A stretch of DNA of 64,000 bases from Ilex aquifolium (lineage: Eukaryota; Streptophyta; Magnoliopsida; Aquifoliales; Aquifoliaceae), in assembly GCA_951799425.1 (NCBI GenBank), contig OX637399.1, positions 31,866,701 through 31,930,700 on the forward strand, read 5' to 3'. Shown piece after piece: positions 47,601-59,029 of the stretch. Numbering within the stretch: the first letter of the stretch is position 1; each line of letters begins with the position of its first letter. The notes below the pieces were generated by a model, which had not been told where the DNA came from, did not search any database, and saw only the letters and a program-made list of their open reading frames with translations. A program made the position numbers and the translations under genes.

Positions 47601-47897
47601 AATTAAATGGATTATTTATTTGCAGATTTCAGGTACAGTAATGGTGCTGGATGAGATTATCAACCATGTACAGTCCCTACAACGTCAAGTGGAGGTCAGA
47701 CTCATACATTCATTGCATCTGATGTATAAATGTTACATTATAGGTGTCGTTTTACTAATGAACAGCGATGCAAGACATGTTGATCTATTTGTTCTGAAGA
47801 ATGTTGGTCAATGAAAAATTGTCATGGTTTATGCAATTTTTTAAACTTTGATCTCATACCTTTTATTTATTTCATGTTTCTTTTTGCTTTTGGTGCC

Positions 47898-47928
<31 letters not shown>

Positions 47929-50012
47929 AAGGTTGTTCTTAAATCTGCACCCGGTGAATAAACAGAAAAGTAACAACAACCATTAGATGGTCTAAAATCC
48001 ATTTCTTAATCTATTTAAATAGTTTAAGTGAACTGCAGATATGTACATGTAGGCCTATATATCTAAATCTTCTTCCATGTGAAACATAGACTGCTGAGAC
48101 TGAATACCCATAATGGTTCACTTTCTTTGAATTGCTTGTAGACGTTTGGTTCCCAAATAAGAGGAAAATTACTCTGTGGTCTACCCAAATTCAGAATACA
48201 TTTTTACCTCCCAAAAATGTCAAAATCACGTTGTTGAACAGCTCTAAAAATCGATTAACTCCCCACTATCACTTGGAAATTGTGTTATAGTTGGTTTCCT
48301 TGGTTATTTTTCTGATTGTGTATTTGTGTTTACTTCAGCTCTTATCAATGAGACTTGCTGCTGTGAACCCAAGAATTGATGTCAATCTTGACAGTCTCTT
48401 GGCTGCAGAAGTAAGTATTAGAGAACCGTTTCTCTTAGCTGTCCATTGCGGGAAATGTTAATGTTAATGTAAGGTTCTCTAGGCTGTATTTCTTTCAGTT
48501 GATCTGACGTAACACTTCACCTTGTAGATTTGACGTTGCTTAGCTGTGACCAATGGTTTGGCATTAATTAAGCACCTTCCTTGCTTATATTCAAAGAAAT
48601 ACCAGCATAGGTCAGCAAATGTTTGTAGACTTTTTTAGGCAATTGGACTGGGAAATAATATTTTTTCTGGGAAATTTATTGTGGCTCTGTTTTTCAGACC
48701 CCTACTCAAGATCTCCAAAGGACAGTCTGCCACAATCAATGTGGGCAGACCGGGGGGGGGATCAGACTTGGACCACCTGTGCTATATGCCACCTATGCAC
48801 ATTTACAACTTCAACTGTTCATAAGATTGCAATCTGTCAACATGGTAAAAATCACAATACAATAATTTTATTTGTCATAGGGCTTAATTTTGTGGGACTC
48901 CTGGACTAATGGGTCCCCTCTTAAAAGACACAACATGGAAGAATGGGCATGGGCAGAATTCATTTGATATCACTGTATGTGCAATCCTTGTAGTTTCTAA
49001 CCAGTCTATACCCTGGTAAGATGAGGAATGTATAGACAAATCAAGGAAGGTATTAAAGTGGTGTTGTTTTCTTGTTCTGATACCGTGTCACAAGCTCAAC
49101 TTTTCTCTCCTAGCGCCATTGCTTGCTGCAATGGGACTGATAATTATGTGAAACTGGCAATGGAGCATGATTCATTCCATTTGATTGCTGTAAATCATTC
49201 ACAAAAGTTACAGTATGTGGCCTTTGATTTTTTTCAGTCATGGTTGACTTCCGATGATTGCTATTTAGTGATGCAGTTATCAGGAAAGCAAGAGATGAAA
49301 TTCAGTAGAAAAGTTAAGACATGGATCAAATTTGTTCTCGTCATGATTCATATAATAATAGTAGGGGGGACTGTTGAATTCATTTTGAACATCAATGTTA
49401 CATATTCCATTTTATCGCTTGCAAACTTTGCAGGGTGGATCTGCAATGGACACTGACTTCCCGGGGATGGTGATGCCATTGATGTGGCCAGAAGGACAAG
49501 TAAATGGAAACAGACAACAATATCAACAACTACGACATTGTGATGGACTACATGAATCAGCCTGGGGTAGGGGAATAGACTACTCTTCTGCAAATTCAGG
49601 TAAACACATTTCGATAGTGCTCCGTGAGCTGTTCATTTTCCCCTTTCCAAATTCACGTGTAGGTTTAGAATATGAACCCAAGCTGTGCATGTAGATGGTT
49701 TAATGTTCATGGAGCAATGCTATAGAGACCTAAACAGGGACATAATTCAATGCACCCATTCGATTAGTTATGAGTTCCAATGTAGGATGGAGGCCACTTC
49801 TAATCCAATGGTTACATTGAATTAGGTCTCCAAATTAGGTCCAAATAACATTTTTCATATTCAGGAGAGTTTCAAGAGAACATAACATTGAGTTCCATCC
49901 ATTATTTGTAATTATGTTTGTACAACTACAAAGACCCAAAAAAGAAGAGGGAAAAAACAGTTAAATGAAATGAATTCACCTTTTTCTAGGTTCTCCCAAG
50001 TACCTTCATTAA
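41621..50012 (+). CDS. bHLH transcription factor, bHLH48/bHLH60 type
   Basis: Seven exons: 41621-42100, 42177-42305, 42379-42444, 47626-47694, 48339-48410, 49434-49599 and 49990-50012, in frame to 334 residues. The last exon, eight codons, is the least certain. An acidic N-terminal half precedes [11 protein letters not shown] and the bHLH. The basic region [20 protein letters not shown] carries His198, Glu202 and Arg206, the trio that reads the CACGTG G-box. Helices [12 protein letters not shown] and [17 protein letters not shown] follow, then [23 protein letters not shown], typical of bHLH48/60. Known relatives act in the nucleus in flowering and growth control. The third intron is 5.2 kb because of an LTR-type insertion; the fourth contains 29 consecutive G. 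The promoter upstream of the TATA box has a partial inverted copy at 25.5 kb. Confidence 0.92.
42574..45970. mobile_element. LTR-type insertion in bHLH intron 3, 3.4 kb, TSD AATGT
   Basis: Starts TGTCACACCCCCACCCCGG and ends GGGTATTACA, the TG...CA type with the TGTCACACCCC...ATTACA ends seen in many plant LTRs. It is flanked by AATGT at 42569-42573 and 45971-45975. Within it are three diverged direct repeats with GGTAAYTGRCC and TCTCTTGTCATCACTA (43285-43370) and a Helitron (43641-44630). No gag or pol frame is seen. It may be a solo LTR of unusual length or a non-coding LARD-type element; no second LTR was recognised. Confidence 0.65.
43641..44630 (-). mobile_element. Non-autonomous Helitron, 990 bp
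   Basis: On the minus strand it starts TCTATACTACTAATAAAAGT directly after A. It ends with the hairpin ACGTGCAACGCACGT followed nine bases later by CTAG, directly before T. These are the Helitron 5' TC, 3' hairpin and CTRR end, with an A/T target and no duplication. No Rep/helicase frame is present. It is nested in the LTR-type insertion. Confidence 0.8.
46000..47625 (+). other. Remainder of bHLH intron 3
   Basis: Non-coding intronic sequence after the LTR-type insertion, with a T-run followed by G9 and a GGT array (46126-46164). No exon or nested gene was recognised. Confidence 0.6.
47900..47928. repeat. G29 homopolymer in bHLH intron 4
   Basis: Twenty-nine consecutive G on the transcribed sense strand, 200 bp after exon 4. 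Confidence 0.95.
49713..49857. mobile_element. Small foldback MITE in the last bHLH intron
   Basis: AGCAATGCTATAGAGACC at the left and the reverse complement of the right end (AATGTTATTTGGACC), then ATAATTCAATG and CTAATTCAATG, form inverted ends of about 40 bp. The ends resemble the element at 51924-52082. Confidence 0.5.
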
Positions 50013-51790
50013 TAATTTGTTGTTAGCATCAACGTTGGTCATGCATATTGTTTCCCCGGTCCACCCCCGAAAAAAAGGTGCTGCCGATTGAAAAACAAAA
50101 ACAAGGACAGAGGATATCAGTTATTCTCTTAAAAGCAAGCACTTTGAAGCAGTGAGGTTAATTCCAAATTGTCATGTCACGCAGCCCCTTTGCACTCAAA
50201 TCAGCTGAAATGCAGATATGAAGGCATACTGAAGCTCCAATTGTAGTTAGAAGTGCATATGTTAGATATGATATTAGCAGACAGCCAGTGCAGAAGTAGA
50301 GAGGAGGTATCAGCATTTGACTTTGGTTTACATTCGACAGTTGGCTGGAAATCCAGATTTATCTCAGCTAGGGATGAGAAAATTTGGTATGTAGTACTAA
50401 CTTAAGAGGGTCATTCAATCTAATACTTTATGTATGAGATGATTGGTTGATTTCATAATGTAAAACCAAGAACAAGCAGGGCTTATTCTATTTATGTTAT
50501 TGAGATCGACTTTTTGGTCATCCTTTGCTTGCTTTCTAATACTGGCACCTCTTCCTGAATTGGCTGGAGATGATGGTGAGTTGGTGATGAATAAGATATG
50601 TAATTCTTTCTTTTCCTATTATTTTCCTCTTCCTCGAGTGAGCACGATTCTCCACTTGTTTGTTCGTCGAGACCTTACATATTGATTGTTTCGTCTGCAT
50701 TTTTGTTTAGCTGTCTGTAGCATGTTCTTACACCCTTTTCATTGCTAATACAAAGGACTAGATTTATGTTGAGAAACAGGATTTGCTTTTCATCTCCATT
50801 GGATAAATACTATTAGGATGGTTCTTCTTGCTATCGCGTTCGTGTTGATAATACTTGAAACCCTTGGCCGAGTGAAGATGTTCTCTCGATACTTCGTTCG
50901 TGTTCTTGCTTGCAAGTCATCGAGACAGTTTCTCTAGCTCTTGGGAGTATACGACTACCCTGGAGAGCATTAGGATCAGCTTGAAAATCCCTTGCATCTA
51001 TCCAATTAGCCACATTATTTTGTCTGCCTTGTTAATTCTATTTGCCCTGCTCAACGGTGATGTCCTGTATTAAGCTCTTTAGTTCCCAGTCTGCCTTGCT
51101 TCTGGGGTCCTGAATTGCCTTCATCACACCATGTACATTAGACTTTAAGATAAAAATTGCATACGAAGTGCACAAAGCTTCCATCTATAGCGGAATTTAG
51201 GAGAGGTGCTAATCTATTAAAGCGATAAATCACGAGTTCGAGTTAAAAAATCAGCCTTTCTAGAATGGAGGATATAACTGTTGAACCACATCGCTTGACT
51301 CTCACCTCATCTGAATTGTCTCCATGTATCGATTATTCAGTCAAAGATGGATGACACAAGTAGCAACAGGGGAGGGTGGTTCCTGAATTGTCGCTAAGAA
51401 AAGCTTCTTTGTTGTAATGTTATTAGCTATGAATATCTTTAAACGGAATAGGGATTCAAATTTTCTCTAATTCTTTCTTCCTATAGTTATCTCCATGGTA
51501 AAATAGAGGTCGGGTATTAGTAAAGAACTCACTTATATATAGTGTTCTAACTTGAATTGGCTGTAAATGATATAATGAAGAAGAGAATTAAAAATATATA
51601 TATCGAAAAGATCTCACTCTGTTTCTTCTTCCCAACTCTTTCCAACATTTAATAGCCTGACTCCATATACTCTAGCCGCCCTCTCAAACAAACTTCCTGG
51701 ATCTCTCCATGATTTAAGGCTATGCTGCTTCAACCAGTTTATGTTGGGATTGCATTAAAACATCTTATTCCCTCTACATTGATCAAACAA
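50013..51790. other. Intergenic sequence, no gene recognised
   Basis: Probably includes the 3' UTR of the bHLH gene. Short frames on both strands, including one near 50831-51013 on minus, do not match families I recognise. Confidence 0.5.
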
Positions 51791-51795
51791 TAATG

Positions 51796-52096
51796 GGTGA
51801 CCAATTTATGCATCGAATTTCTTGTACTAAATGATGTGGCAACATCACATTCATTGGATGTGTTGTCGGTGTCAGTGGGACCCATTAATTTAACAGCTCA
51901 CATCATTTAGTGCATAAATTTGGAAGCAATGTTATGTAACTCAAATCTGCAATCCAAATTTGCATCTCAAATGAAGGGAGATCATTTGATCAGTGAGTCA
52001 TATCAATTTTTTTAAATGGGACTCACTGATTCAATGATCTCTTTTTAATTGGGATGCAAATTTGGTTTACATAATATTTTTCTAAATTTGGTCACC
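51796..52096. mobile_element. Foldback DNA element interrupted by a second MITE
   Basis: Starts GGTGACCAATTTATGCA and ends AAATTTGGTCACC, with TACTAAATGATGTGGC on the left mirrored by GCTCACATCATTTAGTGCA near 51895. Its right arm is split by the 159-bp element at 51924-52082. Confidence 0.6.
51924..52082. mobile_element. Nested MITE, 159 bp, TSD TAAATTTGG
   Basis: The flanks TAAATTTGG at 51915-51923 and 52083-52091 are an exact 9-bp duplication (Mutator-like length). The two halves are inverted copies: CAAATTTGCATCT, GAGATCATTTGATCAGTGAG and their reverse complements with a few mismatches. Confidence 0.7.
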
Positions 52097-52099
52097 AGA

Positions 52100-53118
52100 G
52101 GATTTCTGCTAATCAAATATTAGAGGAGTAATGTTATTGTGACCTAAAAAATTAACCTATTTTACTGATATGTCAAGTGATGAAGTCTCAATAAAAAAGT
52201 CAGTTATAATCACAACAATATTATTGGACTATATCATTATCAGCAAAAATGAAATTTCATTTCCTTTCATAATTAATATTTTTTATTTATTTTCTAGGGT
52301 ATAAAAATTTTATTGATAGAACTAGGAAAATGCAACCTCTCAACTTTCCTTCTCTCTCCTTAGTTTTTTCAGTGTACAAAGAAAAATACCAACATGATAA
52401 GATTACACTGCCAAGTATGTACCACTTGTGATAATAAATAAACAAATTGTATTAAAAAAAACAATATTTAATAACAGAGTATGGTGGCATCAGTCCCCAT
52501 AACAAATCTTAGTCTTGGATTCCTTCACATACACCTTATTTCAATCTCACTCAATGTAATCATCTGTCTTGCATTTAAAAGGAAATTTTTGATATATGCT
52601 GAATTCCACTTAAATATATAAGAAGTTATTTTTTTTTACTACTAGGTATCTACGCTTATATCGATTATACTTTCAAGTTCGAATACTGACTATCGTAATT
52701 CGAGCGAGTTTAGAATATATCTCCTAAGGAACAAGGGTGATTGACTCTCAAAAGATATAAGAAGTGTTGAATATAAGATATCTGAATTATTAGAAAGTAA
52801 ATTCAGTCACTGAACCACTCTTAAAAGTTCAAGAAATTATCTTTTGATACTAAGCTTTAAATAAATATTATAATTAATTTTAAAATATTAAAATCGATCC
52901 AAAATAATCTCATTTTAGTATAGTCTCAAACAAAAATGAATTTACAATCTCAACCCTTATTTTATGATAATTTTAATATAAAAATACTTTTCCATCCCAT
53001 GATCTTATCCCAAATTGATAAGTAACCAGTCAATAAAACTGATCATGAATGACATAGCTTTAAGCCTTTAAAACCCACCCCCACCAACAACGAACGAACC
53101 ACTCCCCACCACCGCAAG
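52100..53118. other. Upstream region of the GH28 gene
   Basis: Contains another small foldback (about 52120-52230, GTAATGTTATTGTGACC against TCACAACAATATTAT) and AT-rich spacer with no recognised gene. No convincing TATA box was found; TTTAAAA near 53067 is the closest. Confidence 0.45.
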
Positions 53119-53747
53119 ATGGCAGCCACTGTTCCCTTTCGCAGCCAATTATTACCCACCTTAACCCTCATTCTCTTGTCCATCCTCCAATCAGATTCTG
53201 TCACGTCACGAATAATCCAACTTCCCAACCAATCCAACCCCAAGAACTTCACCATCTCCGTCGTGGACTTTGGCGCCGCCGGCGACGGCGTCCACTACGA
53301 CACCGTTCCGATCCAGACCGCCATCGACTCCTGCCCTCCCACCACCCACTGCCGCGTCACCTTCCCACCCGGGACCTACCTAACCGCCACGCTCCGCCTC
53401 AAATCCGGCGTCGTTTTGGACGTACAAAGAAACGCCACCATTTTGGGAGGTACGAAAATGGAAGACTACCCAGAAGAGAGTGATAAGTGGTACGTGGTAT
53501 TGGCGGAGGAGGCAGAGAACGTAGGGATTACTGGTGGAGGAGAGATAAACGGGCAAGGGTTGAGGTTTGTGAAGAGGTTTGATGAGAGGAAGAATGTGAT
53601 GGTGAGTTGGAATCGGACTGGGGCGTGTTTGGGTGATGAGTGTAGACCCAGGTTGGTTGGGTTCATTGGGTGTAGGAATGTGAAGGTTTGGGATGTCAAG
53701 TTGACTGAGCCGGCCTACTGGTGGTGCGTAAGCCCCCCCCCCCCCCT

Positions 53748-53786
<39 letters not shown>

Positions 53787-56588
53787 AGATTGATAATTGA
53801 ATTGAGTTACTTTGATTCAACTCATAAGTATTGATAGATATAAGTATAGAATAAACACTAACAAGTAACAGTGATATTGATGAGGATGGTTAGCATATGC
53901 TTGGTCCTTGGCCAACTTTTATTAAAGATGTGAAATTGCAGCCTATTAGGAATGTGTTTATAACCACTTTTAATATTCATTATTTTAAGAAATAAGAAGT
54001 ATCAAACGATTAAGGAAATTGCTATTTGAAATTCTTTCTTATTGCCTGTTTGAGGTATAATATGTTATTAACCCATAAGCTTTCAATCTTAAATGATTGA
54101 AATCCAGATAGAACATGCTCTTGGATTTTGAAACTTGAATTTTGTCCATCGCTTTTGACTGAAATTGTCTAAAATTTTTAGGGCACTAATGAATTGCTAG
54201 AAATGTTATTGGTTCATCCATTCATTTAATTGAACTGGATTTATTATTATTCTTTTCTTAAACTTTGCTTTTGAAGCCTGGCTCAATCTTTTTAAATCCA
54301 ACACAATGTTGGATGGAACTGATATAGTCTTGCGGGTCTGGAAGAGCTAAGTGATTCATTGACAAGAATATTCCTATTGTGCTGAGTCTGATTCCTAAAC
54401 TTAAACCCGCGACATATCATGAGTATTTGTCATGGCTTTGGCATTGATTAAGTGAAAAACTTATATTTTGCTTGTTTTGCAGCCCTTGTTTTCTTCTCCT
54501 CTGTTTAAAGTTGTATCCATTCTTTGAACAACTGCAGCTTGCACGTAGTACGGTGTGTCAACACATCCATTCTTGATGTTTCTATCTATGGGAATTTCGA
54601 CAGTCCTAACAACGATGGTATAGATATAGAGGACTCCAACAATACAGTCATTACAAGATGCAAAATCGATACAGGAGATGATGCCATTTGCCCAAAGACA
54701 TATACAGGTCCCCTCTACAATCTAACGGCGACAGACTGTTGGATTCGAACAAAATCTTCAGCAATTAAACTCGGCAGTGCTAGTTGGTTTGATTTCAAGG
54801 GTCTGGTGTTTGACAATATCACCATTGTGGAGTCTCATAGAGGGCTTGGACTGCAGATACGCGATGGAGGTAACAGCATTTTGGTTTTCATGAATTCCTC
54901 CTTATCAAATTAAGGACTGCCTAAGATGCTTGATGCAGGAATGACACAAAAAAAAATACTTGAATTATCACTAGCTGCCAGCTGCTTATTCATGCCTGCC
55001 CATCTTAAAGATGTTTGCTGCCAGCTGCTTATTCATGCCTGCCCATCTTAAAGATGTTTGCTGTTGCTAGTATGGCATAGTAAATAGGCTGTACAAAAAA
55101 AAATAGGCTGTACAATGAACTGATCCACTTGAGATTGGCTCGGTTTTGACTTGTTCGAGTTTATTCAGATTAAGGTATGAGTCAAATGATGAAAATTTGA
55201 GGCTCAATTCACATCCAAGCCAAGTCCAAGCAAATGCAGCCGAGCTTGAACCAGTTTTATCTAGACCAAGCCAAGGTTGAGCAGTTATTTATTGGGCTCA
55301 GCTTGGCTCATTTTCAGCCTCAGTTCAAATAAAATAACAGGTGAAACAACTGCTGAAGGGATCCGTTGCATTTCGGGTGCACTTGAACTTCCATTGAACA
55401 GAATATCCTTGAACATCAAATTTTACTTGTTTTGTTGACAGTTATATCCTCCTCTATCATACTGTAGTATAGTGAGAATTATGCAGTCTGGAGACTTTCT
55501 AGCTTACTTTAGCTTCTTTATTGGTGATTTGATTTCATGAATATACACGCAGATTCAAAGTATTAGAAATTGAACTGAACAGAACTCAGTTCAACTCTGC
55601 AAAGCCTTGTCCCGATCACGTGGGCTTGGCAACCTGAATTTTGTTTTGTTATTATGCAACTTTGTCAAGGACTGTATGCAGTTAGTTTTGAAAATCACAT
55701 GAATGTTAAACTTTGTTTATAAAGCTGTGAATGAGATTACCTATAGATTACCTATATGACTGATGCTTGTGCTATGTATTATGATTGTTTCGCTTTACAA
55801 TTTGCTTGTGCTGAGATTCTTTGGTGCAAATGTCTTTTCAATTGTATGTCTGTGTGATGCTATATCTTGATAATCTTTCATGGCTTTGGTTCATTATTTT
55901 GAACTTAGGCGAACGAGCAACACAAATACATGTGATGAAAGTGGGCCTAGTCTATCATGAGTCTGAAACTTGAACGGTTGAACCAATTCTAAGCTGCATG
56001 CATTCTACCTGTATCATTAATCACTAGATTGACATCAACCCTATTTTTTTGTAATTCATACCGATGATTCTGATGTTACGGATTCTTCATTATTTTGCAG
56101 GAAATGTGAGTGACATTACTTTCTCAAACATAAATATCAGCACAAGATACTATGATCCGTCCTGGTGGGGGAGAGCAGAACCTATCTATGTGACTACTTG
56201 TCCAAGGGATAGTAACTCCAAAGCTGGTTCTATCTCCAATATACAATTTGTTAACATCACGGCAACTTCTGAAAATGGTGTCTTCTTGTCGGGATCCAAA
56301 GGTGGAGTCTTGAGCCATTTGAAATTCGTTAATGTGAATCTTACATACAGAAGATGGACAAATTATGCAGACGGGTTGCTCGATTACAGACCAGGATGCC
56401 AAGGACTTGTTAATCACAGCACAGCTGGGATTATGATGGAACACATTGAAGGTTTGGAGGTTGAAAACATAAACATGAGATGGTCTGAAGATAGGACTGG
56501 AAGATGGAATAATCCTTTGTATTTCAGGCCTTCCACTGTAAACGACATTTCTTTTCTTAATTTCCACTCAGGTTTGTACAAACTATAA
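53119..56588 (+). CDS. GH28 polygalacturonase-like protein (At3g57790 type)
   Basis: Three exons: 53119-53723, 54538-54869 and 56101-56588, giving 474 residues. A hydrophobic signal peptide (about 1-28) is followed by VVDFGAAGDGVHYDT, the usual start of plant GH28 enzymes. NNDGIDIEDSNN supplies Asp228 and TGDDAIC supplies Asp249/Asp250, the acidic residues of the active site. The canonical GHG motif is absent; SSAIKLGS stands in its place. The C-terminal half forms the beta-helix (NVSDITFSNINIS, ISNIQFVNITATS). Family members hydrolyse or remodel cell-wall pectin. Loss of the GHG histidine makes classical endo-polygalacturonase activity doubtful. The donor after exon 1 is TG|GTGCGT, chosen because it keeps frame and gives AYWCLH. 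A C14-CT-CA microsatellite sits right after it. Confidence 0.92.
53733..53786. repeat. Compound microsatellite C14-(CT)n-(CA)n
   Basis: Lies ten bases inside the first intron of the GH28 gene. Length variation here could affect splicing from the adjacent donor; this is speculation. Confidence 0.9.
54975..55060. repeat. 43-bp tandem duplication in GH28 intron 2
   Basis: The unit beginning CTGCCAGCTGCTTATTCATG and ending AAAGATGTTTG occurs twice without mismatch, indicating a recent duplication. Confidence 0.9.
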
Positions 56589-56879
56589 GGGATAAGCTTG
56601 GAATCGAGATGAAACAATTTTTCTTTGGCGGAAATAAAATTTGAGTCAGATTCAAGAATTATTATCGAGTTTTTTCTTCTTCTTCTTCTTCTTTCTTCTT
56701 CTTTTTTGGTGTTCGTTATAGATCAATGAGTACTTGTAAAAAAATAACTTACTTCTTTTCAAATGCATTAGTAAAGGATGCTTCCATGTTAAATTTTTTT
56801 AGTGAGAATGTTTTAGTTAGTGATGTGGCCTATTTCTGTAGAGGTTTATCTTTATGTTTTTATCACTCCATCAACCAAT

Positions 56880-57710
56880 TAAGTGTTATATTTTAAATTT
56901 GGGAAGTCTAAGTGTTACACGCTTAAAAATTTCAGAGGGTCTGAATATAATTTACTAATAGATATACTAGACAACAAGGGTCTAGTTGTTTGGTAAATGT
57001 CTATCTATAACTAGTGTTTTTGTATGATATTTTTTTTTTCTATCTTATAATCTGAGATATGTAAATTGCGTATGAAATAGGACTAAAGCATAGATTTAAT
57101 TACATTAATTAAGACTAATTTTGAAAAGTAAAGTGAAATTAAAAATTAGTTCTTAAGAAGTGCAAAAAATAAGGTTTTGAGAAGCTCCCCAATGAGACTT
57201 CCCTGCACCAAACATTCTCATTTGTAGCAGAAGCACTTGCATCTTCATAATGGAATGATTATTTATTTTAGGAAGAATTACACTCAAACTCTCTAAAGTT
57301 TGTCACTTAATCACTCAAATTCCTTGACATTTAAAATATTGCACAGACCATCTGAAGTTTATACATGAATAACACTTAGACCTCTGTCATCAATGTATGT
57401 TAGGATATCCGTTAGTAAATTACATCTAGACCCCTTATTTGATTTTTTTAGTTTTATTCCAATAGATAGTATAATTGTACACTAATTACGATTTTTTAAG
57501 AAGAATTTGACTTCTTTTTTTTATTTTATTTCAATAAATGATCCAATAAAGCATGAATTTTGGTTTTAAAATTTAAAATATTTGATATTCCATATTTGAT
57601 TAGAGTATTGTTGGTTTAAGTATAATATTTTAAATTTGAGTAGTCTAAATATTATACGCCTACAAACTTCAGGGAATCTGAATGTAATTTACTAACGGAT
57701 ATCTAGTGTG
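56880..57710. repeat. Foldback-type repeat (AAGTGTTACGCGCG family), copies 2 and 3
   Basis: 56880-57000 and 57270-57710 carry the words found at 36270-36560: TCTAAGTGTTACACGC, GAGGGTCTGAATATAATTTA and CTAACGGATATC. The second copy is cut at about 57712 by the copia fragment and resumes at about 58155. Confidence 0.6.
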
Positions 57711-57711
57711 A

Positions 57712-58155
57712 CAACATCTCTGCTTTGGCTCTTGCATCCAACCCTATGTTTCATGCTCGCACTAAACATGTAGAAATTGACTATCACTTCACCAGAGAAC
57801 GGGTTCTATGCAAAGATATTGATGTCCACTACATCTTTTCCGAATATCAAATTGCATATGCTTTTACCAAGGGATTGACCACTGCTCGCTTTATCAAGCT
57901 TAGGGACAAATTGATGCTCAGTTCCCTCCATCTGTTTGAGGGGGCATATTAACCCAACTGACCTCAACTAATCTAGCCTAGTTAACAACACTAACATAAT
58001 TAGTTGTACAGTTGTGTTACCCTAACAGTTAGATTAAATTTGTTATATTTTGGTTATAGAACACATGGGTCATCAACTGTGCCCCCACTTCTGTATATAT
58101 ATATACTATAAAACATCTGCATAATGAGAATAGACAATTCTGATTCTTTTATCGG
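57712..58155 (+). mobile_element. Ty1/copia fragment: RNase H end plus LTR start
   Basis: 57725-57952 translates as a 75-residue frame with ARTKHVEIDYHFTRERV and DIDVHYIFSEYQIAYAFTKG, the C-terminal end of copia RNase H. A purine tract TTTGAGGGGGC and LTR-like sequence follow. Everything upstream (gag, protease, integrase, reverse transcriptase) is missing, so it is a dead 3' fragment. It splits a foldback-type repeat. Confidence 0.8.
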
Positions 58156-58261
58156 CGGCGTTTAAGTGTTACGCGCGAAAAAACTTTAAGAGATCTATAT
58201 GTAATATTTTAAATGTCAGAGGGTGTGAGTATAATTCTCTTTTTATTTTATATATAAATGT

Positions 58262-58945
58262 TAATCTCAAATTGCACCCCGAAAGATTGTTTGAATCTTA
58301 TTTTAAATCCTCAAATAACAAAAATCTCAATTTGTACCCTCAAAAATAGAAATTTGTATCAATACTTTGCGTCTAAAATTAAATAGATAAATTACATCTA
58401 GATCCCCTCATGCTTGTCATTTAATTACCTAGACCCCTCATATTTAAAATATTACGCCTACATCACTTGAGAATCCAAGTATGACTAAAAATATTCTCTC
58501 AATTGGGCATTCAAATAATTTTGTTTAACTGATGTATTGCATTGGATATAAAAAATATTATATAAATACCTGCATTATATTGGGAGTTCAAATTGTAAGC
58601 TTGATTTTTAAACTTTAGAGTATAACGGGCCTACAAAATAAAAGATAGTATGAAATTATAATTTTTTATTAGGATGAAATCATATTTTTTAAAGTTTATA
58701 TTAACAGATATCAATGATAAGGGATTATATGTTATACGTGCACAAATGTCAGGAGGTGTATGAGTAATATTTTAAATGTGAGAGGTCCAAATGATTAAGT
58801 GACAAACATGAGGAGATCTAGGTATAATTTATTCATTTAGTTTTGGACGGCAAATGTTAGTTTCAATGTGCATAGATAGAAATTTCTATCTTTGAAACTA
58901 TAAATTAAAATTTTTGATATTTAAAAGTGTAAATTGAGATACAAG
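58262..58945. mobile_element. Foldback element with about 180-bp inverted arms upstream of ESSS
   Basis: The left arm (58262-58470) and the reverse complement of the right arm (58740-58945) share, in order, ATAGAAATTT, TTTGC, AACTAAAT/AATTAAATAGATAAATTA, CTAGATC, CCTCATG, TTGTCA, ACCCCTCA/ACCTCTCA and ATTTAAAATATTAC. No transposase frame is present. The right end is about 85 bp from the ESSS start codon. Confidence 0.65.
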
Positions 58946-59029
58946 GAATCTTTTTCGGGATATAATTTGCAATTAACTCTACATATAAACCCTCTCAGTT
59001 CCGCGCAGCCTCCCTCTATCCGTCGAAAT

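Noticed and set aside
49028-49456. A 142-codon plus frame that runs into bHLH exon 6
   Set aside because: It is intron 5 read in a frame that shifts relative to exon 6; the bHLH splice acceptor at 49433 explains the region.
58934-59029. Upstream Met extending the ESSS protein by 32 residues
   Set aside because: The extension partly lies in the foldback element and is not like the family; the conserved protein begins at MPSPK.
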